Below are positions 25,909 to 36,007 of a DNA stretch of 64,000 nt, piece by piece. Each line of letters starts with the position of its first letter. Positions within the stretch are counted from its first letter, which is position 1. Source of the DNA: Conoideocrella luteorostrata (Eukaryota; Ascomycota; Sordariomycetes; Hypocreales; Clavicipitaceae). The translations under genes were made by a program, and so were the position numbers. Where the stretch lies: NCBI GenBank assembly GCA_032433595.1, contig JASWJB010000064.1:62001-126000 (forward strand). Reading direction: 5' to 3'. The notes beneath the pieces are model-generated. The model was not told where the DNA came from. It worked only from the letters and a program-made list of their open reading frames with translations, and did no database searches.

Positions 25909-26330
25909 TGTAATAGCTATAGTTAATTCCTAAGGGATAAACCTTAGTTATAGTTTATATTAGCAGAGATTATAGGGCATTATATATTCTAAGCAAAAAG
26001 ATATTATATCATAATAGTTAGATAATTAATAGATATAGGTAAATAATTATAATAATTAAATAACTATTAAAGACTAACTATCTAAGATATCTAAAGAGTG
26101 TAATTTAGTGGTGCCTATATAGTAAGTGGTTCACCGTTAGTTCACGCGAACTTAGGTGAACTTGTGTATGCTACAGGGGAGGGTTCACTGGGGATTCACG
26201 CGAACCAAAGCGAACCCAGTCGCGTCCCTTCACGGAACATCTTAGGCTCTGTCCGCAGGTCACGTGCGGAGGTGGGGTTTTGGCGCCCCATGGCCAACCT
26301 TCTTGCAGCCCGCTAGCCAGGGTCGTAACA
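25909..26330 (-). repeat. LTR of element 2 (right; 5' LTR of the element)
   Basis: 422 bp. The first ~200 bp (inner side) are mutated to A/T (TGTAATAGCTATAG for TGTGACGGCCGTGG), while the outer half is GC-normal with intact CACGCGAACC motifs and ends GTCGTAACA. TSD TGTCT follows. Confidence 0.9.
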
Positions 26331-26704
26331 TGTCTTTAGTAATAAAATAGCTTATATATTTAATTAAGAATTTTATATTATTTATTAAAGTTAAATATAA
26401 TAAAAATATACTTATATAAATTAATAATTAAACTTATAGTAAACTATAATATAATATAATTTAGTTTCTAATTAAGGGGTTTAACTATTTATTAAAAAGA
26501 GAGGCAAAGGGGTAAGTTACTATATAAGTATTAGTAAATTATTTTTTGCTTAATTATTAGTAATTTTAGCTAATAAACCTTTAATTTTTATTATTCTTTT
26601 TTTTAAAGCTTATATTTCTTATTATTTAAATAATATAAATAAAATATTAGTTATATATATATTAAAAATTTAGCTAAAATATTCTAGGTATAAATATAAC
26701 CTTA
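26331..26704. repeat. AT-rich remnant at the right border of the transposon block
   Basis: Low-GC, CA/TG-poor sequence resuming after the element 2 TSD, ending near 26705 where composition returns to normal. No gene. Confidence 0.6.
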
Positions 26705-26820
26705 AATTTTTAGCAGGGATATATCTAGCATATGCTCATAAAGCTATTTATATTTGCTTTTGCGGCTTAGTACAAGCTGCACAACGAGAAAAAAACATAA
26801 GCATTCTTAGGCGCAGGTAG

Positions 26821-26925
26821 CGACACGCACGAGGCATACGAGGCCACACACAGGGCACACGAGGCCACATACAGGGCACACGAGGCACACGGGGCTCATG
26901 GGGCACACGAGGAATATACGGGGCA
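26821..26925. repeat. Imperfect minisatellite (GGGCACACGAGGC-type units)
   Basis: About 105 bp of irregular tandem repeats built from GGCACACGAGGC and GGCCACACACAGG-like words. It sits between the end of the RIPed block and the stop codon of the MFS gene at 26949, so it may overlap that gene's 3' UTR. Confidence 0.7.
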
Positions 26926-26948
26926 ACATCATCCAGTACTATTCTGTG

Positions 26949-28779
26949 TTAAATAGTGTCTAAAATCCGCGCATTCTGCGGGACACCCTCCTTGCGAACT
27001 TTACTGTTGCTTTTCTCCTCTCCTTCGAGCCCAAACTCTGTGTCGAGCGTCGTCCTCAACTTAACTTCTTTCTCTAACCAACTAAGCAAAAATGCTACAC
27101 CGGCGAAAACAATACCAACTTGAAAGACGCGCTGTGTCGTTAGCCTATAGAGCACACGCAGCTCAGTTTGCAGGGCCAGTGGAAACTGTTGGATAAATGA
27201 TGCCGACGCTGCCTGGAACGCACCGCCTGCTGCGAGGCGTTTTGCTAACTGGGGCTCGGAAACGGCACCTTCAGCCAGTAGCTGGTCGATGCGATTGTTG
27301 AAAATTGCTGCTGGAATTGCTACACCCCATATGTGACCTAACATGCGAATAAAATACCAGGCCGCAGTGCAAGCGGCTATATCCCGTTGTTCAAGAAATG
27401 CTTGAAATGGCGGGAGCAGGGTGGTAAAGATTATGCCTCCGCCAAGAGCGAGGATGACCTGGAAGACGGCCCATTCCGCCACTGTTGTCTCTTCCCACTG
27501 CAGTGAGAAGAGCCCCATGCCCAGGGTTTGGAGCGCAAAGGCGACGATGTGGACGGGCTTGTATCGACCCCAGCGGACGAGAGCAATGGCACCAAGCACG
27601 GAGCCAGGGATCCCGACTAGGGAAAAGGGCAGAAGTGCTACGCCGGATCTACGAGGAGAGTATAGCTTGACAGCCTGGAAGAAGACTGGTAAGAAGAATA
27701 AGCACCAGTAGAGTAGAATGGAGAATATAAACGTGTTAATAGATAGGATAATAGAAGTCGGATGTTTGAAGAAGCGTGGCGGCATAAGAGGTTCCACGGC
27801 GATGGTAGTGGTTTGGAGCCAAGCAAATACCAGGAGCCCCAAGAAGCCAAGCAGAAGCGGAACTAGGGTTCTCCAGGACTGCCAAGGGTATCTTGTGCCA
27901 GCATATGTTAGAGCGTATAGCATGGCAATAGTGCTGGCGATGAGGACGGCGTTTCCAACCAGGTCAAGGCTCTTAAGCTTCTCCCAAAACGTCATTTCCT
28001 TGTTGTACTTGACTTGCAAGCACACAAAAAGCCAAGCAAAGGAAACTACGCCAATAGGTAGATTTATGTAGAAAACCCAACGCCAGGTGGTCGAGGAGAC
28101 AATGGCACCGCCGATGAAGGGGCCAAGCGCAGAGCCAACGCCAAAAATGGCCATGAGCATTGCGGAAAAGCTACCTCGTTGGCGGAGGGGCACCAGGTCG
28201 CTGATGATGATGCTCGAAACGAGAATGATACCACCAGATCCAGTGCCTTGAATTGCGCGACCAGCAATTAGCATACCGCCCGTGGACGCTCCACCACAGA
28301 TGCCGCTGCCGAGCATGAAAACAAGAATGGCGGATAGGGTGACGAATCTCCGACCAAACACATTGCAGAATTGGCCAAAAAGCGGCTGCATGGCGGTGCT
28401 GGGGAAGTATGTAAGTCAACAGTTGGTTGCCCCATTGTTGCGAAGATTCTCGCTCAACTTACCTGCAAAGAAAAAAAGCATTGGTGATCCAAATAAAATC
28501 TATGCCCAGCTTCAAATCCTCGAGAATGACGGGTGCGGCAACGGCAATGACTGTGTTCTCCATAGCAGCCAGCAGGTTTGCTATGCCTAGACCGATAATA
28601 ATGGCATACAGTCGGCCTGTTGGCTTCCAGTCGGGAGGTGTGGAAATGGGCGCCATGTCTGCGAGTGCGGCGTCATGATTCCTTGCGCTGCTGGCATTCG
28701 AAGAAGATGCGGGCTGCTTGTCGATGGCAGCATTGCTGGTCATTGTTATTGTTTTTGCCACTCTATTACTGTTTGGCAA
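26949..28779 (-). CDS. MFS drug:H+ antiporter-like exporter (DHA2 type, about 14 TM)
   Basis: A two-exon gene: exon 1 28779-28463, a 64-bp intron 28399-28462 (donor GTAAGT, acceptor CCCCAG), exon 2 28398-26949; 588 aa. The splice restores the DHA2 loop motif around FLCSTAMQPLFGQ followed by FGRR (motif A). Further marks are GPFIGGAIVS and WRWVFYINLPIG (motif C region), and a long run of hydrophobic helices. The N-terminal ~45 residues are hydrophilic, as usual in fungal efflux pumps, and there is an in-frame alternative Met at residue 13. It is the last gene of the minus-strand tailoring group and is most simply read as the exporter of the cluster product, giving self-protection. No disrupting mutation is visible even though the RIPed block begins about 250 bp downstream. 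The substrate cannot be told from sequence. Confidence 0.9.
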
Positions 28780-29241
28780 AACAAGATTGGCAGATGGTGC
28801 CAGAGGATGTCAAGAAGAGGGCTGGCTGGATGTAAGCAAGGCGATGGGCCTTACCAGGACTGATTTGGCGGAAAGTACACACACCCCTCCCCCGCCAACA
28901 ATCTTTCTCCGCTTTGGCCAAGCTCGTACTGCAGCATTGACAAGGGGACTTAAAAGACATGATAACAACCAGGTACACACGCCATGGCTAGCCTCAATGC
29001 AACCCAGCCTTCTGTTGTGCATGACGGGTCTCGCCCGGCTCATAAGCCCCGGAGTTCAGCCAGTCACCACACCTAGTTGACTGTTGCTTTGCTAGGACAT
29101 TGTATTCTCGGAAATGTCATTGGTAGAGCGTAAGATTATGGGATGTTACTTCTTGATATGTTTGGCAAAATCAGGATATGCCTATTGTAGATTCGTGAGC
29201 AGGTACCACTAAAAAATAAAAAATATAATAAAATCCCGGCA
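28780..29241. other. Intergenic region between trans-ER and MFS genes
   Basis: 462 bp holding the MFS promoter and the 3' end of the enoyl reductase gene. Overlapping short open frames on both strands have no recognisable features. No gene is supported. Confidence 0.5.
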
Positions 29242-30381
29242 CTACGAGCAATTTCCGTCAATAACTACAACCAACTCTTTACCCGAAACCTTCCCAGCAG
29301 CCAGAGCGTGCATTCCGTCGACCACCCCCTCCAACCCATTTCTGACTATATCCACTGGATGCACTTGCAACTTCGCAGAGTCTAGCAATCGTTGAATGAC
29401 TGGCATGTATCGCAGGCCAAGCGCCAGCTTCTCTGGGTCGCCGGGCCTGTCGTACACCGCATCGCCGAGCTTAATATCTAGTCCAAACATCTCTGCCGCG
29501 AGCACAAACTTGGCCGTAATGGCTCTCCGCTTCGCAATTTGTGCATCGGGAACATGTTCAAGCGAGGCGTACCGACCACCCGGCCGCTGGATGGCTTCGT
29601 AACATGTCGCCACGCTGGCCCCGTCACTGATACAATCCAGCGCGTATTTTAATCTATCCCCTGTTTGTGTCTTGATCTCCCCGACAACATCCGGCGACGC
29701 ATAATCCAGGACAACAGACGCTCCTCGCCGCTGCACCATGACAAAGTTGTGCGGCGAGCAAATTGCAATTGGCTCGTAGCCCGACAGCTTTAAAAGCTGC
29801 GTGGCGATGGTCCCGGTGGCAGTGCTCCCTCCGTAGACCAGGACATACACAGGCTTCTCAGATACAAGAGGGTCATCAGGAGTGCCTGCCAAACCCAGTG
29901 CATCGTGCGACCAGAATGCCATGATGCATGTTGCAATCGCGGTGCCTAGCGTCGCCGCTTCCGCCGGATTCATCGCCCCTCGCACATGCTCGTAGGCTGT
30001 GGTTGCCAACGGAGGCCGTAAGAGCAAACTTGCATGGGTGCGCACATATTCAGCAAAGGCACCGTTAACAAGCCGATGCTCCGCAGCGAAGCAAAACGCG
30101 GCGCCACATACAACGTCACCTGGCCGCAGGCTGGCCGCCGTGCAGTCGCCGTCCGCTACTCGACTCACTGTGCCGCAGAAATCTGTTCCAACTCGAGCCC
30201 CCAGGATTGGAAATCTGGTCGCAATCTTGTTGTCGGAAGGATTGAGCGCAACAGCGCTCGTCTTGACCAGGACATAGCCAGGCGGCAATGCTGGGACAGC
30301 TGCCCCGTCGACGAGATAGAGCTTGCCATCCTCGCCTTGTTGGATGACACGTTGGCTGGAAGGAATCTCTTGAAGTGTCAT
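29242..30381 (-). CDS. Trans-acting enoyl reductase of the HR-PKS (LovC-like)
   Basis: An intronless gene of 379 aa in the medium-chain dehydrogenase/reductase superfamily. The N-terminal GroES-like part has LNPSDNKIA and GTDFCGTV, and the NADPH-binding Rossmann part has GGSTATG at about residues 184-190, a hallmark of the fungal trans-ER family (LovC and its relatives). Zinc-binding cysteines of true alcohol dehydrogenases are not evident. These enzymes dock to an HR-PKS whose own ER domain is dead and reduce the enoyl intermediate at chosen chain lengths. The PKS at 36008-45215 has such an ER0 region, so they form an obvious pair. Length agrees with the family (LovC is about 363 aa). The reading frame is intact. 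Confidence 0.92.
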   Translation of the reverse strand: MTLQEIPSSQRVIQQGEDGKLYLVDGAAVPALPPGYVLVKTSAVALNPSDNKIATRFPILGARVGTDFCGTVSRVADGDCTAASLRPGDVVCGAAFCFAAEHRLVNGAFAEYVRTHASLLLRPPLATTAYEHVRGAMNPAEAATLGTAIATCIMAFWSHDALGLAGTPDDPLVSEKPVYVLVYGGSTATGTIATQLLKLSGYEPIAICSPHNFVMVQRRGASVVLDYASPDVVGEIKTQTGDRLKYALDCISDGASVATCYEAIQRPGGRYASLEHVPDAQIAKRRAITAKFVLAAEMFGLDIKLGDAVYDRPGDPEKLALGLRYMPVIQRLLDSAKLQVHPVDIVRNGLEGVVDGMHALAAGKVSGKELVVVIDGNCS

Positions 30382-30762
30382 GGCTCAGGTGTCTTAATGA
30401 ATAACTGAAATTGAAGGCCTGCCTGAAATTAGCTCCAGACTGTCTTACTGCAATATTGGGCTTATCGACGACTTCTTGTGAAGCTGAGCGATAGAATTTT
30501 CACTGACGTTGTAAAGGGCAAGGTTTATATTGTGTATCGAGCAGCCTACTACTACTTAAAATAGTATTTCAAGGATTTTACGGGGCAGTGATGTCAGATG
30601 CGAGACGGCATGAGCCCACCTTTCTCGTGGCCCAAAGGCTACTCTTGCAGTCCCACCTTGTAAAGCATCAGCCACTCTCGTAAAAGGGTGTGTGACAGAA
30701 GAATAGCAATACCACATGGATAGGTTGAAAATTTTTACTATAAACATGAATAGACCCTTCGG
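30382..30762. other. Intergenic region, P450 terminator side and trans-ER promoter
   Basis: 381 bp with no recognisable coding content. It contains the upstream region of the enoyl reductase gene and the 3' end of the P450 gene. Confidence 0.5.
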
Positions 30763-32696
30763 CTAAGTTCGGGGTACGAATCGAACACGGACATTGGGTT
30801 TCACAAACATGCCCCATGCCTTCCAGCCGTTGGCCATGTCAACATCCTGCCCTTCTGCCATCTCAAGATCAAATGTCCACAGTACCTTGGCCGCGTAAAT
30901 CCTGCTTTGCCATATGGCAATTTCTTTTCCTGTACACATCCGGGGGCCTTGGCTGAAGGGTTTTGCAGCGCCTAGAATATCCCTCGCAAATTCATTACTC
31001 CACAAAGGATGGTCTTTTGATAGCCATCGCTCTGGACGATAGCGAAGAGGGTCGTGAAAATAACGGCAATCGTGGGCCAGTGCGGCCGGACTAGTTTGAC
31101 ATACCACCTGAATAATTAACCTGTTAGCAACTTCAATGAGAAACGAAGAAGCAACAGGGTGAAAATAGAACGTACACCCTTGGGAATAAAGTTTCCGTCC
31201 ACCATTGCGCCAGGGCTAACAACGGGCATTCCATTAGGAATTAGCGGGATCAGACGCAGTGCTTCGCTTAAGCAAGCCGCCAGGTATGGCAATTTGCCTG
31301 CAGTTGTAGCGGTGATTTCGTTATATTTCTCAAAAGCATCTCTAATCTCCTTGGTTACAATTCCAAGAATTTTCTTGTTGCTTGCCAAATAATAGGTAGT
31401 GAGGTATAGCCAATTCGAGGGACCCTCGTAGCCAGCTAGAAGCAGCTGACCAGCCACTTGCTCTAGATGGCGCATTTCATCTCGATTTTTTGGCAGCTCA
31501 CGGCTTAGCGGGACAAGCTGCTCGAAGAAATCAAGGTGCTGCACGTCTCTATTGCGCTGGATGCGCAGTTCTAAGAGCTGGCGACTGTGTTTTCGAATAT
31601 CTAAATGCGATCTCCTAGAAATAAGCAGCAGGTACATATATTTCAATGGGGCCAGGAGGGGAAACCTCCAGGAGGCCTGGATCACGACAACGGCTTTGTT
31701 GAACTTGGCGAGGATAGAGAGATAGGGTGGTTCTTTCACTGTGCGCGTGTCAGAGTCTTTATTTTACTCCCGGTAACATTCCTGAGCAAGGCCAAAACAC
31801 ATACTATCTTGAAGAGCATTCATTTGGCGATGATAGGCAGTGTCAGCTGAGATATCAACTGCGAGCCAACTAATCCATGTGTCCAAACTAACGCCGTCTG
31901 CGGTCGCACCAACAGATTTCATGCGTTCGATAAAGAGGTCGACGTACTTGTGCAACGTGGGCTCCTTGGCCCGAAGGGCTTTTCCGCTAAAAGCAGGGGC
32001 TACTTGCTTAGACACTTGGCGGTGCCTAGCAGGGTCCCATTCCCAAACAAGGCCACCATGCTTGTCATTCCCGTGATTGTTGATTTGCGTCTTCGTGAAT
32101 TGCTCCAAATGTTGGTGATGGGAGCCATATATATCTGTACACAAGTAAACTTGCGGTTAGCTTTGCGCAGTCAAGATAAGCCAAATGGTCATCGTACCCG
32201 CAAATGCCTGAGGAGTGGCGAAGGCAAGCTCGTTTGGTGCGACTCGAACTACGTCGCCTAGATGTTGTTTGCCATAGTTATTATATGTAGGCAGCTAAAG
32301 TAATAGTTCCTGATGTACTATACCGTATTTTTTGATGGCATTTTCCACGACCCAAGGCCATTTTCCCGCTAATCTGGATTTCATTTGATAAGTTGCGCCT
32401 TTTACCCGGAACAGCTGTTTGTCTAAACTTACGAGTGAAACACATACCACGCATCGGAAACGGCAGCGAGTTTAGGTCCGGGAAACTTTGCAAGGGGATG
32501 AAAATGTAACCGCCAGATTGACCTGAAGGAAAGGTAGAAAATAACCTAGAATGAAGCAAAACAGTCCATTTGTGAGCAGCCGCAACAAAAAGAAGACAAA
32601 GGGCAGATATGGGTCTAGACCAACTGTAGCACCAACAACTGCCAGTAGCTGCTGCGCCGCCTCGGCGCCCAGCACCGCAACGGGAACAAGAGCCAT
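30763..32696 (-). CDS. Cytochrome P450 monooxygenase, seven exons
   Basis: The model is 510 aa. Exons on the minus strand: 32696-32625, 32545-32433, 32373-32324, 32257-32198, 32134-31805, 31738-31176, 31107-30763. Introns are 59-79 bp, all GT..AG. The first donor (GTTGGT) is the least certain. The N-terminus has a membrane anchor and then the proline-rich hinge FHPLAKFPGPK. The I-helix oxygen-binding segment is AGYEGPS (about 310-316), the ExxR motif is EALR (about 367-370), the PERW motif follows, and the heme loop is FSQGPRMCTG with the ligand Cys near residue 454. The length is standard for ER-bound fungal P450s. It lies in the minus-strand tailoring group and probably oxidises the polyketide. 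No nonsense codon is present. The family is clear, but the CYP subfamily and substrate are not. Confidence 0.88.
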
Positions 32697-33013
32697 AGTT
32701 GACCGGCTTTTCAGGGTAAAGAAATGAAGAGAGACCCGAGAGGATATTGACCAAAAGACTTGTCACGTTTGAGGTGGCTGTATGGGATATTCGACTGCGT
32801 TATCTTGCCCGTCAGCAGTTACTATTGATTGTCGCATCCATGCCGAAGTCACTGCCTAGAAATTTATTACTACTCATACTGACTGCGGAGCACTCTACAG
32901 CCACTCCACAATCTGCCCGTGCCGACTTTTCCGACCACATCAACTAAATATTGTACGGAGTAGCTACCTCACAAAACCAACAAAGGCCCCGCATTACGGC
33001 CCCCTCCCCCAGC

Positions 33014-33360
33014 GGGCAAACAAACACGTAGACCTCGAAAGCAAACATACAAATTGACTAGGCCACAAACGTGTTAGATACCCCACCAGCCAAGACAGGG
33101 AAGGCGTGCTGACAATAGAAAAAACTCAAAAGGTACTTCCCCCCTGTCTTGGCTGGTGGGGTACCTAACACGTTTGTGGCTAGGTCGATTTGCGTGTGTT
33201 TGCTTGCCCACCGTAGCAGGGCGGCTTGCGGCATGTCCGACGAGGCTGACAATAGAAAAAACTCAAAAGGTACTCCCCCCCCCCTGTCTTGGCTGGTGGG
33301 GTACCTAACACGTTTGTGGCCTAGTCAATTTGTATGTTGGTCTACGTGTTTGTTTGCCCA
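33014..33360. repeat. Foldback repeat: one inverted plus two direct copies of a ~75-bp unit
   Basis: The left arm, 33014-33100, is the reverse complement of the right arm, 33284-33359; both outer ends carry GGGCAAACAAACACGTAGACC or its complement. A second direct copy of the inner part lies at 33143-33210. The word CTGACAATAGAAAAAACTC occurs at 33109 and again at 33246, and CCCTGTCTTGGCTGGTGGGG is shared by the two direct copies. The structure could form a long hairpin and resembles a MITE or foldback element. It lies between the P450 start and the 7TM gene. Confidence 0.8.
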
Positions 33361-33755
33361 CCACCAGCGTTTCACCCCAGCTGCTCCCAGCCGCGTGCAG
33401 GAGCAGGTAACTCCATCCGTAAGAATGTGGGTAGTACTTGCCATCTCAGAGTTACGAGTATGGGCGTATAATGACGGCTACAGATAGCTATACTGAGGCC
33501 TTATTACGCAGATACTGTAATGGGGAAAGATATTACGCTAGGCGAGTGATCGCGAAGCAGGTGGGTTCTTGCAAACGCGATAAATGCTCTCTTGCTTAGT
33601 CGGTATTACCACGTGTTTAAATGATCGCGTTACGATGAAAGCGACAAGACACAAAGCTAAGCTTGAAAGACAAATTTACTGCGCATCATCAGTTTTGTAT
33701 TTGGCTATCCATTATTAATTACACGAAACCTGCCACAGACAAGACAAGCATCCTG

Positions 33756-34952
33756 CTAAGCCGAGCCCCTGACGTCAAATTCCCTTTTTACATGGATTGC
33801 TGACGGCCTGACTGGTTCTGGTACGCCGGTAGTTATCTTGTTTAGATGATGTGTGTCGCGGTTGCAATTTCTGTCTGCCCATGCGGCAAAACCTTTTGTG
33901 CTGTCATCATCCCCCGCTTTGCGATTGGTTTTCGGATGTGAAGACGTGTTGCTGGGAGCTCTGGCATAGCTCGTGACAAGGGCGATGAACCGATGCATAA
34001 GTGCTCCGCCGGGCATAATTGGGCGATACACTGGCAGGCAGGCGCAGACAAGTGAAAGGAACATCTGCACGCAAGTCCAAAGTGAGATCATGCTAAATGC
34101 ATCTTGCCAATGAGTGAGTATTGGCGGCAAAAGAGGAAGAAAAGAAGTATTTGAACTTGTTCATAAATGCACTTACATAGAGAATCTGCGGAATATGTGA
34201 TGGCGATTTTGACGAAGCCAATAACGCCAACCCTTTAGTTATAATTAGCATGTGTTCTGTGACGATGCACGCGAGAACATGTTTTAACTTACAAAGAGCC
34301 AACCCCAAACAAAAATCGAAGTTTCCACTTTGCGGAAGATGAGAGTTGAAGCTGGCGGATCATGAACATGGCGAGGACAACCAGAGCAAAGTCTAAGCAT
34401 GAGTCTGGTACACTGCCTCCTATGACAATCACGTTTTCGGACAGGCATTTTCCAGGGATAGTGAGGTCAAAATACCGACCAAAAGGCCTGCACTGGCTGG
34501 CCTGCGTGATGCATAATATGACGATAAAAATGGTAAGGAATGCGGCAAAAGCGTAAATCCAGATTCTGTAGACACGATTGACACCGAAAATACGGCGATA
34601 TAGAGCTAGAATGCTAAGCTTGACTGTGAAAAGATGTCCAAAGAGCATGTACAAGCCAACCATGTCCCACTGTTTACCCAGCTTATCAGCCTTTCGTTTT
34701 GCCGCAAGTTTAAAGTCAACATCTGGGCATACCTACTTTTCGCATGAGCTTATAATCGTCCGGGGCTAGCCAATCTTCTATATCCACCTTGCGCTTGCTG
34801 CGGCTAGTAGCAACGAATCGCAGTGCTGTAACCAAAATTCCTAAGGGAGTGAATATGAGGAGCACGATGAACTGCGAGATTTGTGTCGAACTGTTGTTCA
34901 ATTGGAAAGCCATTCTTTTGGGTTGTGGGGTTCCAAACGAGTCTTGAGGCAA
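33756..34952 (-). CDS. Seven-transmembrane protein, Pth11/SAT4 (fungal rhodopsin-like) family, shortened
   Basis: Modelled with four exons on the minus strand: 34952-34737, 34669-34293, 34232-34177, 34102-33756, giving 331 aa. Introns are 60-74 bp. Family marks are IEDWLA after the first helix (the DDW position), KLSILALYRRIFG, the SQCRPFGRYFD..IPGKC loop, the following VPDSCLDFALVVLAMFMI helix, and VCACLPVYRPIMPG near the end. The tail is hydrophilic. Only about 40 residues separate IEDWLA from the KLSIL helix, where the family normally has about 80-90, so the second helix and its loop appear to be missing. The model depends on a GTAGGT donor at 34736. Such proteins often sit in secondary-metabolite clusters with unknown roles. 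Receptor or membrane function here is inference. Confidence 0.7.
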
Positions 34953-36007
34953 TTGACTTGATGACAGTAAAATTTAATTAATTTAATAGCAAACCCATGT
35001 GGGAATCGTTATCTAGGACCTGAAGAAGGCAAGCTAAACTTAATGTACTTCAACGGGCATCCTCGACTGCATCATCTAGTAAGGCGGACTGTGGGAAGGA
35101 TTGCGCTTACCCGTGCCGTGAGCCGGGTTTAGTGGCAGATAGCAGACGTAAGCCTATCCCATGACAATACCAACCCTGTAAAGATAAAAATAGATTATCG
35201 TGGAACAGTTCACTCCGCGATGACGGGCTTCGATGTGTGTCCGTACCGTTCGTCACTTATGATGTGGACTGCAGCCCCCTGTTTTAGCTTACTGGGGGCC
35301 CAATCTGTGCCTACTTTGCCTCAGACCCAAATTTCACCACCAGCAGGTCGACCAACGTGGCAGCGATTCGGGGCCCGCCGCAATATTCGCCGAGTTAACT
35401 TCGTCTCTCCACTTTCAAGCACACGCGCCCGCACCGGACGTAATATATCCAGGGAGCAGGCGCGGCTCTGTCGCCCGCTAAGCGAGGCAAGTTTGTTGCA
35501 AAAAATACTGCATCACGTCTAGTTCGATACCACGGTTTGTCTCATCAACCTTTGCTTCCAAGCTCATTTCTTTAACAGATCATAGGGACGCGGTGCATGA
35601 AGTGTGCAGATAGGTAGGATGGCTAATTTGCAGTATTTAGTCACAAAGAAAATCCAACAGAAGAAGAAGGAGAAACCTACATCGAGCTCTCGGGTCTATG
35701 ATCTGGCTGGAGAGAACTACACGCCCCTTCCCCACAATTTTGTCGTGCTTCTTATCTCCAATGCTCCACACCTGTTCTGCCCCAAAATACAGGCCCTATT
35801 CCGCCCCCAAAATACCGATCCTATCCCGCCCCCAAAATATAGGCCGAAGTGCGGCTGGGATAGGTGGCTAGCTCGGAATTCGATATCCGCCCGGCACTAT
35901 TCCGCGAGCAGTTTAGTATTAGAATCTTGGTTGCTTTCTTCTGGGCCGACTCTATTCGCGGCATGAGGCTCCTTGCATTAAACCTCTATAGCATTAACTC
36001 ATGTTAA
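34953..36007. promoter_or_regulatory. Divergent promoter region of the 7TM gene and the PKS
   Basis: 1055 bp between divergently read genes. At 35776-35849 a 24-25 bp unit is repeated three times, each with the core GCCCCMAAAATA followed by AGGCC or CGATCC, ending about 160 bp before the PKS start. This is a plausible binding array for a pathway regulator, although no regulator gene is visible in the window. Open frames at 35220-35522 and 35604-35966 have no recognisable features and I do not call them genes. Confidence 0.5.

Larger units (their letters stand above)
18522..26330 (-). mobile_element. Complete Gypsy LTR retrotransposon, element 2
   Basis: Two 422-bp LTRs (18522-18943 and 25909-26330) enclose an interior collinear with element 1. 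A perfect 5-bp target-site duplication, TGTCT, lies at 18517-18521 and 26331-26335. It has the same orientation and the same antisense Zn-cluster gene as element 1. RIP is heavier than in element 1 in the antisense-gene region. Its LTRs share the left half (R/U5 side) with element 1 but differ over most of the right half (U3 side), so it is a distinct subfamily. Confidence 0.9.

Noticed and set aside
1440..26704. Centromere
   Set aside because: AT-rich block size could suggest it, but the content is explained by RIPed LTR elements with clear TSDs; no further evidence.
26821..26925. CRISPR-like array
   Set aside because: Units are irregular with no spacers, and the DNA is eukaryotic; it is a minisatellite.
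27421..28678. Several plus-strand frames opposite the MFS gene
   Set aside because: They are complementary to a well-supported transporter frame.
32281..32766. 161-codon frame at the P450 5' end
   Set aside because: It runs through P450 exons and introns in the wrong frame; the spliced model gives the canonical hinge and anchor.
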